Shown here piece after piece: positions 40,601 through 52,600 of a DNA stretch of 64,000 nucleotides. The notes below the pieces were generated by a model, which did no database searches, was not told where the DNA came from, and saw nothing but the letters and a program-made list of their open reading frames with translations. Position numbers and translations under genes: made by a program. Positions within the stretch are counted from its first letter, which is position 1; every line of letters begins with the position of its first letter. Source of the DNA: Gari tellinella. Taxonomy: Eukaryota > Mollusca > Bivalvia > Cardiida > Psammobiidae. The DNA is taken from assembly GCA_922989275.2 (NCBI GenBank), contig OV277860.1, forward strand, positions 47,686,400 to 47,750,399, in the 5' to 3' direction.

Positions 40601-43600
40601 TGTACTATTCACATGTACACTGTTTGAAAAGACGCCTATATGCGGGACTAGGGTTCAAAGGGTTAAAGGGGTAATAAGGTGTATCTATGGAGTAATGGTT
40701 TAATCTTACCTCCATTCTGGTCTGTTGTTTATCTGTGGACATATTCTGGTAATGATTCTCATAGTATTGTTGTTCACCTTCTCCAACTCCAGTTCGGCCC
40801 AGCGCTTGATAATGACTAACATGGGACCTAGGAAAAACTTGTTACATCTCCTCCTATCATAGCCTGTTGAGTCAAAGCCAAATATGTCATAGCCCTCTCG
40901 GTCAAACCCATATGCATTGATTCCATATCTATTATAGCCATATTCATCATACACGTCAGGAAGAGTGTTCACAAACTGGCTACTGTTTCTAGCAGATCCA
41001 AACGGTGTTACACCACTTCTGTCAAAGCCGTATCTGTTATAGCCGCGTTGGTCATACCCTGAAGGATCATACCCATCTACATTGTAGTTATCAACATAGA
41101 ATCCAAACCTATCCCAGCCAGATGCATCGTAACCAGTGCGTTTGAAACCTTCCCTATCAAAGCCATGGACATTGAAGATTCCTCGCTCATCTACGTTGCC
41201 ATCTTTGTCCACTCCAAACCTGTTATAACCCTCAATATCAAAGCCTTGCCTGTCGAAGCCATGCCTGTCATACCCCATGGAGTTGTAGCCTAGCTTGGGT
41301 AGTGTAATATTACATGCTGCACCTTCTGACAAGGGGAAGTAAGACACACACATGTCTTTCTTACTGTTCATAACATCATCTGGTGTGTTCTTAAAAGGCA
41401 TCATGGGGACATAGCGTAGTTCCTGGGGATAGCGGTAATAGCCATCCTCGTATTTCTTTTGCCAATCCCACCAAATACGATCAATAAAAGCAGCCACTGA
41501 AAGGAACACTGGATCATACGGGCTGTACTCAGAATCCATGTGACCTCCAACCCAGGACTTGAAAATATCAAAATACACTTCCATGCTTAACCTGAATCTT
41601 TCATATGTTGGTTCGTTCAGAGCATACTGTATGTCTACGACATCTGGCAGCTGTACGCTGGTATTAAACTGTCGTCTTAGGCAGGGAACCCAATATGGTG
41701 GATAATATTCCTTAAACGGGTGATGTTTGACACAGGTACTGATATCTGAACCATCCCCTCCAAATATATTTGCTGCCCAAACTGAGGCCTTCCCCTGGTT
41801 ACCTGCATTCAGGGTCCAGTCATAGTAAGGTATAGTGATGGAACAGTCCAGTTCTTGTAACTGCCTCTCAATCAGACGTAGGAAATATCTATGCCAAGGC
41901 AGAGAACCAGCATTACCCACTGCCTGGGCCCTATAATCAGCATATGTTTTGGCATAATGGAACCACTTAGATGGAAACTCCATTTTACTCAGGGCTTTAA
42001 TAGCATTCTGATACTTCTCTATTTCTTCTCTCGTCAGATCCCGGATTTCTTTCCTGCGGTGAATGGTTGTGCATGTGCAGTCTACATTTCCTGTCAGTGT
42101 GCAGGTACAGAACTGGCAACCTGATCTAAACGTGTCTCCTAACTGGTAGGTTTTATTGTTATAAGAGCAGCCACAGTTCTCCTCACATTTGACCTGCTCG
42201 CACAGTCTACCTCGGGTAAACTTGACGACCTGGTTCTCGGCGCGTGACTCCAGCTTCTGGCACTGGTAGAGACTAGCAGAACGACACTTGTATTCATACT
42301 CAGTGTTAACACCATAAACGTTCAGGCCATCTCGATTTGTTCCATAGCATGTATAACCAGCTCTGCAAGTAGAAGTATACAACAATCAAATGTGTTTAAC
42401 CCATTACCCCATAGTCTGTTTCTAGTTTTAAGGACAGATGGCCACTTAAAGCAAGTTGAAAGTAAAGCAGAATGCGCCTTAAGGCGCATTCTACTTTACT
42501 CTCAGCCTGCTTTAAGCTACCATCTGCAAGGATTTAGAAAATATTTGTTATGGTACATGTTCAGTACTGTATAAAGTGAAACTATTTTCTTTAGTGCAGG
42601 AATAAATAAAATGCACTTCCATGTGCATCTATGGGGGAAAGGGTTAATATGTATATATCCTTCACTGCCTTACCCTGAGTACAACGGCTATTTACAAACA
42701 GTTTGAAAAAAAAAATTATTTTTTGTAAATCATCACATGTCCCTGCTAGACATATAAGGTCTACCAGGATGACAGCTAATTGGAGACACAGATTGTTTGT
42801 GTAGTTTGGAGGGAGTCATTATATGCAGCGAAAATTAAGACTTGACTTACATTTGCAAACAGCTTGAATCCAGATCAGACGTCGGGTAACGCTGTGTCTG
42901 ATCTGGATTCAAGCTGTTTGTCACCCGTCATTATACAGTCAAACCTGTCTGAACGGTCACCTCCGAACAACGGTCACCTGTCAACAACGGCCAGTCTGAA
43001 TTCCTCCCGGCCAATTTCCTTCTTAATTGACCTCTGAATAACGGTCTCCTGCCAACCGCGGCCAACGGTCACTTAAACTGGCTCTTTTTGACACCTTTTA
43101 CCCCAAACAGCGGCCAGGCTGAGACACAGAGGTGTCACCTGCCGATCGTGGCCGGCAGTCACTAATTTGGCTGTTTTTAACACCTCTTACAGCAGCCAAA
43201 TAACACGATTGAATGGGTGCAATTTCGCCAATGTCGGCCGCCATCTTTGTTATGGATGCGCTTGGTTATATAATTGGAAGCAAATTCTAAGGTGCTAATG
43301 ACAGTTTGCAACCGACTTTCGGGTTTATGTTGGCTGATTAATATTGAAGTGACCGTTGCTGCTTATGTTTGTACATGTCCTTTCTCCATGGTTTGTATGA
43401 TTGTTTATAATCACGTTGTCCAGATTAAACAAATGATTGGGCGATTTCTAAAATGGCCTTATCCAGATTAGTCATTGGTGATTAATTGTTTTGTTTGATG
43501 TAAGAAACCTTGGCAGATACGAAATTGTGAATTTCTAGTTTAATCATTACGCTTTAAAAAGTTGTCTCAGTTGCGAAGTTAAGCAACTTTCTGCGCGGTT

Positions 43601-46600
43601 AATAACTGGATGGGTGACTGGCGAAGTTAAGCAACGTTCTGCGCGGTTAATAACTGGATGGGTGACCGGCCCGGGTACACGTTACAAAGTCAAAGATAAA
43701 TTGGAAAATTAACAATGCCGTCTACTCTAGTCGATGAAGTTTCCGAGTTATTGTCGCTGAGCGGGTAAAGGTGCTAAAACCAACAGACTGTGCTATAGAT
43801 TCTAATATTCAACAACTGCCGTCATATCACGTCAACATTTATGTTCGACAATGTCCGTGTTTTAGTCATAACCTCATTATCATAAATGGCGTCCTTTCCA
43901 AATAAACTTTACACCAGCAATAAATTCACAATGTATTGTGAGTGTTTCCATTGAAATGAAGAAAACCCCAGTACATTTAAGAATCAGAGCAACAAATTAA
44001 TCATTCAGACAAGCAAATAATGAAAATATCGGCTTTTGAAAAGTCCTTCGTTCTTATTAAACGAGATGATTTCGGAGCTATTCGTCCTTTGAGTTACCCG
44101 CCCTTTTCCGTATTTTCTCGAAAGCGGCTATGGAACATTATTCAAATATCCATATCTACCTGTACCAATCAAAATGAGAAAATGCGATCACGTGACCAAA
44201 ACCCATCAGAGTTTGCTATCTACCGAGACATTTACTTTTAACATGGATATCCGTTCAAAAGAAAGATGATGGTCGTGATATTTATTGAAACTTCAAAGAC
44301 TCTGAATTCTTAAGGAAATAAATATTTTTAATATTTAAATAGATAAATAACTTAGAGTTTAAAGGTATCACATGTTTCTCTTTCATTACTTGCGTACTTG
44401 TACTATCCCTTGTAGATAGAAAATTCAGTACATGTAGTTGATGAAAACTTAGCCATTTTGCACACCTGCGAACAACAGCCACCTGTGAACAACGGCCAGT
44501 TTTGCTAGTTCCCACAGGTGGCTGTTGTTCACAGGTTTGACTGTATTTATTCTATCAAAATCTCCACTTATATGTAACATTGAGAAAAAAACAGCAGACA
44601 TTAATTTTAAGCAGAGGATATTAAAGCAGGAAAAGCGTTGTCCCATTCAGGGATTTGCAGCAACGGTCGTTGTCAAGAGGGAGTCGTTGTTGGCAGGGCC
44701 ATTGTAGGGAGGGAACGCTGTACAAACCGAAATACAGAAATAGCAAACACTTAATACTCCTCAACTGTCATGGTTCAGCGCTCCCTCTCTACAACAACAC
44801 CCAATGGGAGACAAAAATTGTGTCTGCGGTTCGGAGGGAGTTGTTATCATCATCATAATCATCATCATCCAGTTTAGTTTAACCAGGCAATTGATTAATC
44901 CTTCTTATAAGGGTGAGGGAAATCGGCATACATTTGCAAACAGCTTGAATCCAGATCAAACACCGCATAACTCATTGTCTGATCTGGAGTTAAGCTGTTT
45001 GTCACTTGTTATTATTTTTTGTCAAAATGTCCAATATGTGACTTTAAGAAAAACAGCAGATGACAATTTTAAGCAGGCGATATTGCAGCTGTGAAAAGGT
45101 TGGACATAATTAGACAACTTAAATCTCTGACCTCTGATTGTTGTGAGCTGGTGTCCTGGGTGTGTATAATATTCACTGTTTTGTGAAACTTACAATTGTA
45201 GCAAATATTACGAGGTGCAAATTGTTTAAGTTATTATTTTACAATGATTTTCCGTGCTAAAAAATGGTTAAGTTCTTATTTCCGAGATTGTTCCGTGTTC
45301 CAATTTTCCGAGCTTTTGCCAAGGTTTTAAGAGTTTCCAAGGTTTTTTCTTGATATTTACGTGGTTTTTTTGTTCATAAGCATGCATAAACCTTGGAAAT
45401 GTTGGATGACTAAACAAAAACCTTGGAAATTGTTACGAATAACCATGGAACTTTTAGAATTTCATGTAAATTCCACGTAAATTATTCATATTCCATGGAA
45501 ATTTTACACTGAACCTTGGAAAAAGTACAGCCGGGTGATCGTGTTTGAGAACAGCGGCAAGTGTTATTGTAAGGAGGGAATCATTGTTCAGAGGGCCGTT
45601 GTTGGGAGGGAGCACTGTGTTATATTCAGACCAAGCTCCAGGGTTATAAAGCTTTTGAGTTGAGTCTGAAGTCGTTCTCAAGCATTTGATTGGTCAGATT
45701 TGAGCCTAGGCTCAAATCTGACCAATCAAATGCTTGAGAACGTACTCAGACTCAACTCCAATGCTTTATAAACTTGGACCCAGGTCTCAAATACAGCGAT
45801 AAATGCAGTCTTTTTTCTTCCATCTTCGTGTACCTGTTGTAGCCTTCTGGATCATAACCCTCTGTAGTGTAGTCAATGATACCATCATACTCGCCACCCC
45901 TACTGTAACCAGTCAAGTTGAAGCCGTCTTTGTTATATCTCTCCTTGTCTAGACCCAGTCTGTCAAAGCCATTACGGTTATACCCATTACGATCGTAACC
46001 TAGCAGGAGAAAATTAAAGATCAAATTGCTAATACACTGGAGAAGACACTATTTTCTCCTGTTTAACCCATTACTCCAAAAATACGCATTTTCACGCCTC
46101 TGATATATTCCTCCAATAAGAAATATAGTTCCACTTGATCCTGTTTGCACAATAAGAAATATTTTCTACATCCAAGCAGATGGTAGCCTAAAGCAGGCGG
46201 AAAGTAAAGCACAATGCGTCTTAAGGCACATTCTGCTTTACTTTCAACCTGATTTAAAGAGGTAACCAATCTTCAAAACCAGAAACAGGCTATGGAGTAA
46301 TTGGTTAAATGAAACTTAACACAAATGCAATGTAGATTGATGAAGAAATTGACAGGTTTTTGAAAATTCTTGAAAGTTTTCTTTAATCTGAGACTTCGAG
46401 TCACTAAAATTGTAGCAGAGTAAAGATTGTGGTGAAATAGTTGAAAGGCTTCACTATGTGACCTGATATCCAGAGCTGCCATAAGTTGACATAAAAATCC
46501 TAAGATTTCCTAATTTGCATTTTTCAACTGCAATTTTACAAATCATACCTTTACCCAAACGCCTGTTTCTAATTTTGTTGACGCGTGACTACTTAAAGCA

Positions 46601-49600
46601 GACTGGAAGTAAAGCAGAATGCGCCTGCTTTAAGCTACCATGTAGAAGAAACAAATCCTAAGATTTAGGAAAAATCCGGAGAAATGGCAGACCTGATATC
46701 TCAGCATGATAAGCCAAAGGTGTATTTTAGGTTTGAGTCACAGTCAAGTTGCAACTTTTTCACCATGTAACACAATCATCAAATATGTTTAACCCATTAC
46801 CCCATAAATATGCCTTTTAATGCCTTTCATATTTTCTTTCTCTGAAGAAAAGATATCAGATTTAAACATCTATGAATATGTTTTATAAGAAATATGTTCT
46901 ATATTCAAGTAGACAATAGCTTAAAGCAGGTTGAAAGTAAAGCAGAATGCGCCTTAAGGCCCATTCAGCTTCACTTTCAACCTGCTTTAAGTGGTCACTT
47001 ATCTTCAATACTAGACACAGGCTATGGGGTAATTGGCTAAGATTACAAAGAGAACCAAGACACTGAAAGAATATTTATTTTGCAAATAAAGTATGCACAG
47101 GTCAGACAGCTCATGAAGGAACCCTCTGGATGGAGTACACACTGTTTGTCATGCTTTTAAAATGATTTGCCGATTTGTGCCTGAAACAGTGCATTGAAGG
47201 CTTCTGGGGTCTTCCTCCACCTGTCATTAGCTGGACGTCGCGATATGACTGAAATACTGTTGAAAGCGACGTAAAATCAAAACAAATCAAATCAAATCAA
47301 ATTAAAATGCTTTCCGGAGCATCCCTCTAGACATAAGGTTTAAAGTTTACCTTGCCAGTCATATCGATTTCTACCCCAGCCTTTATCATCTATCCTCACA
47401 TCACCACGGCGATTTGTCCCTTGAACATTGTAGCCATGCCTAAAATATGATTATGATCATTACAATAAATGTATAAGCATTGAAGTCCTAAAGAACAACA
47501 TGTACTTGAGAAATGGTATACCTCACCTCTGACTAGGATTCAATGGAATAAGATGACTTGCTGTGACGGAGAAGCAAGGTCATATCCAAAGAGAAATACA
47601 GTAAATCTTACATTAATTAACCCTTTGAACCCTAGTCCCGCATATAGGCGTCTTTTCAAAAAGTGTACACGTGAATAGTACACTTGTCCTGTGCAAACAG
47701 TGAAGGCCCAGATCAGAGGGCTCCGAAAGGAGCCCTCTGATCAGGGTCTTCACTATTTGTCAATAATGCAAAATTGACAAAAACAACTCTTAAAAGTCAG
47801 AATGGACTAGACAAAAATGGAAACTGGAATTGTCCATTTAAAGTTTCAGGGAGGAAAGAGTTAACCAATTACCCCATCAATACAGTCGAACTTGGATATC
47901 TCGAACTCGGTTAAATCGAACATACCCGTATTTCAAAGTTAAAACGTGGCTTAGCCACGTTTTAACTTTGAAATCTGGGTATGCTCAACTTAACCGAGCA
48001 TATAATAATGCAGTTCATGCGTCGAACTATCTGATAGTTCGAGTTAAGCAAGTTCCAGATATCAAAGTTTGACTGTATGCCTTTTTACACCTTTAACTTG
48101 TTTTTTCCACTTAAGAATGCAGTCATGAGTATGTACCATAAGAAAATGTTTCTATATCTTGGCAGATGGTATCTTCAGGCGCATTCTGCTTTACCTTTAA
48201 CCTGCTTTTAGTTGCCATCTGTCTTCAACTCAATAACAGACTATGGAGTAAATGGTTAAGTAATCACAAGTCCTTAAGATTAACAAAATGGCAGCTTACA
48301 ACAGATATAAAGTAAAGCAGAATGTTTTATGACCATTCTGCTTTACTCCCAACCTGCTTTAACCCTTTCCCCCCATAAATATGCCTTTTTACACCTTTTA
48401 TTTATTTCTTCACTGAAGAAAAAAGTTACAATTTACGCAGTCTTGAATAAGTATAATAAGAAATACTTTCTTTATTCTAGCAGATAGTAGCTTAAAACAG
48501 GCTGAAAGTAAAGCAGAATGCGCGTTCGAGCGCATTCTGCTTTACTTTCAACCTGCTTTAAGTAGTCAACTTTTTTCAAAACTAGAAACAGCCTATAGGG
48601 TAAAAGTTTAAGCTACTATCTGGAAAGTTATCGGAAATGTCTCCTGTTTTTCATGGTCAGGGCTACCGAGATAGGACTATTGTTCTTCGTGTAAAAATTA
48701 GAGGCATGAATAGGCTTTTTTATGGAGTAATGGGTTAAACAGTAATCCACTCCTGCCAAAGATAATATGTTAACTCTTTCCTCCCTGAAACTTCAAATGG
48801 ACAATCCCAGTTTCCATTTAAGTGTAGTCCATTTCTGACTTTTAAGGGTTGTTTTTGTCAATGTTTTGCATTATGACAAACAGTGAAGACCCAGATCAGA
48901 GGGCTCCGTAAGGAGCCCTCTGATCTGGGCCTTCACTGTTTGCACAGGACAAGTGTACTATTCACATGTACACTGTTTGAAAAGACGCTTATATGCGGGA
49001 CTAGGGTTCAAAGGGTTAAAGTAGAACCTACACATCATAGCCCTGTTTGTTGTAGCCGACCAAGATGTTTGGATTGCTCAGTGTCCTGTAGCAGCAGGCT
49101 CCAATCTTGCACCGAGTATCACACGACTCCTGGTCCATGAAGTTGTTGGCATTACCACGACAACCAGAATAGATGAATGACCTACAGCTCTGGGACCGAG
49201 GGTCAAAGTGCCACCTGGTCTGTTGGTAGGAGCAGTTTCCTGTATGTGTACAATAGAATGAGTTAGTCAAGTTCCTTAACACATTACCCCATAAATACAC
49301 TTTTTATGCCTTTTAATGTTTTCCTCCACTGAAGAAAATAGTTCAAACTTTATACAGTCAAAAATATGCACCATAGGAATTATTTTCTATATTCCAGCAG
49401 ATGATAGCTTAAAGCAGGCTGAAAGAAAAGCAGAATGCGCCTTAAGGCGCATTCTGCTTTACTTTCAACCTGCTTTAAGTGATCACCCATCTTCAAAATT
49501 ACAAACAGGCTATGAGGTAATGGGTTAACTCATTCTCCCTTCAGACTTCAAATAGACAATCCCAATTCAAGTAAAGTCTAGTCCATTATTTTATTATTTA

Positions 49601-52600
49601 CGGTTGTTTTACAACAACACCTGATGGGAGACAAAGATTATTGTGTGTTATTCGGAGTGAGTTGTTATAGGGAGGGAAATTAATTTGCACTTGCAAACAG
49701 CTTATGCAAGGTCTGATCTGGATTCAAGCTGTTTGTCACTCATCATTATCCTTTTTCTGTCAAAATGTCCACTAATATGTTACTTTGAGAAAAACAGCAG
49801 ACAACAATTTTATACAGACGATATTGCAACAGTGAAAGTGTGAGAAATTATTGTCTTGTTTGAGAACAGCAAAAAGTGTTGTTGTAAGGAGGGAATTGTA
49901 TTTGCGGAAAGCCATTGAAGGATGGGAGCTCTGTACTAACTGACCTGAGCTGACTGGTAGGTCACAGACATCGAGAGCTGTGTACTGACAGTGATGACCA
50001 TCATACCCTGGTGGACACATGCAGGTGGTCAGCTGGGGCTCCTTGGGCCAGATAGAAGGCACACATGTACCACCATTGTCACACGGATTGGGTTGGCAGA
50101 AATCTGCAAAATGATTGATGAAAATTACAAGAGCTCTCAAACAGACCCAGGGCCATAAAACTTAACGTTCAACAAATGACATATGAAAGGAATTGAACAT
50201 TTAATTAAACTGTTCTTTTCTTTTCTACACATGCCCATATTTGACAATTAAAAGGGCATAAGTCTTTGGCAATCTTGCTGATTATCAAACTTGACTTGAG
50301 ACGTTTTGGCCATATACATGCTGACCAAATTTTGAAAAGATTGGATTACATTAATTTTGTTTGAATTAGAAGATGGATAAATAATAGTTCACAGATAGAC
50401 AACACCATTTTTTTTTTTTCAGTCTGAAATCCTATAAACACACCTCTTTCTTCATAGCAGTCCACCTCCTTGCCGTTCAGCAGCCACTGGGGCTTGCACA
50501 CCCCACAGACGTTAATCCTACAGCTGGCCTCAGGGTAGGACGGGCACTCGTTGATCTGGCAAGGGTTCTCCTCGCATACAGCAATCTTCAGGTCACAGCC
50601 ACAGGGCGTCACAAAGTCGTCAATGTCAAAACAGAACCTATGTGAGTTCAGCTGGTCGCTGTTACTGACTGATGTTACGGGTATCATATCTGGTAATAAA
50701 AAGCAGGGGCCCATTTCATAAAACTTTGTACGAAAAAAACGATCGTAATCCAAAACTTTTAAATACATTTAATTACTTATTTCTCTATCTAATCCTGTCT
50801 TGTGACATCTCTTTGGAATCGTCTTTCCAAAAAGATTTCACAAGAAAGGATTAGATGGAGAAATAAATAATAATTGAGACTTTTATAATCTGACTTACGA
50901 CAACATTTTTTGTACGAAGTTTTATGAAACGGGCCCCAGAGCTCCAGATTAGGGGAGTATTTCAAAATCCTAAAATCTTTATTTCTGAATTAAAGCGTAT
51001 GGTGTCACTACTCATTAGAATCGTCTCGAAGAGACGATTCTAATGAGGAGCAATACCATACATTTGTGCTAACACCGCAGGATTTGGAGCTGAAATGGTG
51101 AGTAATGCTCTTTAATGCTTTAGGCTACCATACTGGAAATGTTTTCTGTGTTTTATGTTTAGGACATCCTCTGCTTTACTTTCAATCTACCCATTACCCC
51201 ATAAATACACCTTTTTACGACTTTTAACTTATTCCTGCACAGAAGAAAATAGTGCCACTTTTTACAGTAATGAATATACATCTTAAGAAATATTTTCTAT
51301 ATTCTAGCAAAGATAGCTTAAAGCAGGTTGAAAGTAAAGCAGAATGTGCCCTTAGGCACATTCTGCTTTACTTTCAACCTGCTTTTAGTGGTCGCCTATT
51401 TTTAATATTAGAAATAGGCTATGGGGTAATGGTTTAAGTAGTTGATTGTCTTCAAAAGTAGAAGCAGGCTTGGGGTAATGGGTTAAGTAGTTGATTGTCT
51501 TCAAAAGTAGAAGCAGGCTTGGGGTAAAGGGTTAAATGACCATCAAATACATTGCTTATAACCTGTCACCTATACAGCTAGTTAAGTGCTACATGCAGGA
51601 TAAAACAGCTAGTATTAGGTTCAGAAAGTTGGGAACAATTTCAAATAATGCCATAGTAGCCTGTTAGAATCATTCTCAAGATGGACGACTAACTTGACAC
51701 ATCCTTGATGTCTGTAATCCAGTACTGCTGTAGCCAGTTGATGGGCAGTGGTTCGAGCCCAGGGCAGGTTCGTGCCAGGGTCATCAGGAAGGCCTTGGGT
51801 TGTACCAGCAGTATCTGCCAGATCTTCTGTGACTGAATAGTGGCAAACGGTCCCTTGTAGAAGTAGTTACATCTCTCCATGTCATAGCCAGAAAAGTCAA
51901 AACCATACTGGTCATACCCAGCCGTGGTGAGACCTGTAAAAGATCCATGTTATTCCATTACCCCCATAAACAGGGCTCTCACTCTTTTAGCACCAAATCC
52001 TATGGTGTTACTACTCATTAGAATCGTCTCAAAGAGACGATTCTAATGAGTAGTAACACCATAGGGTTTAAAGCAGAAATAAAGATTTTAGTTTTTCAAA
52101 AACTACCCTTATCCGGTGCTCTGCATAAATATGCCTTTTTTTACCTTTAATTCAATCTTCTACTGAAGGAAATAGTTCCAATTTATACCGTCACAAATAA
52201 AAATCATAAGATCATAAAAAAAAAATAAAAAAAGTAATATACCAAGTTAAAGTCTACTTTCAGTCCGAATGACCGCTCAGCCGACTGTACATATACTGTA
52301 CATAAGAAATATTTTCTAAGTTCTAGCAGATAATATCTTAAAGCAGGCCGAAAGTAAAGCAGAATGTGCCTGCTTTAAGTGATCAACTGTGATCAAAACA
52401 AGAAACAGGCTATGGGGTAATGGGTTAATTATTAGAGTTTCAGATAAGAGAGAGTAAACTGAGTAATTCCAACAGTTTCTCACTCATTTCAGCACCAAAT
52501 CCTATAGTGTAACTACTCATTAGAATTGTCTTGAAGAGACAATTCTTATGTGTATAGTAACACCATAGGTTTTAATGCAGAAATTAAGATTTTAGTTTTT

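Larger units (their letters stand above)
42363..45833 (-). other. Intron 12: F1, F3 with F11, F3, CCTTGGAAA-rich stretch, F6
   Basis: F1 42396-42647, F3 interrupted by F11, second F3 44776-45100 with its right end at 45538-45617. Between them about 430 bp carries repeated CCTTGGAAA/TTCCATGG motifs (45330-45530). F6 45640-45778. A TCATCATCATAATC run is at 44845-44868. Confidence 0.7.

Noticed and set aside
41891..42124. Plus-strand 77-codon frame
   Set aside because: Antisense to the well-supported exon 13.
43573..43680. Functional 5S rRNA gene
   Set aside because: Only the internal region is present, twice, without the terminal stem. It lies inside a DNA transposon.
45330..45530. CCTTGGAAA-rich stretch as a regulatory cluster
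   Set aside because: The motifs are irregular and the stretch lies between two halves of an F3 element, so it is more likely another insertion.
49032..49239. Kunitz domains as a venom-type toxin
   Set aside because: They are modules within a multidomain matrix-like protein, with non-basic P1 residues. Nothing suggests a toxin.
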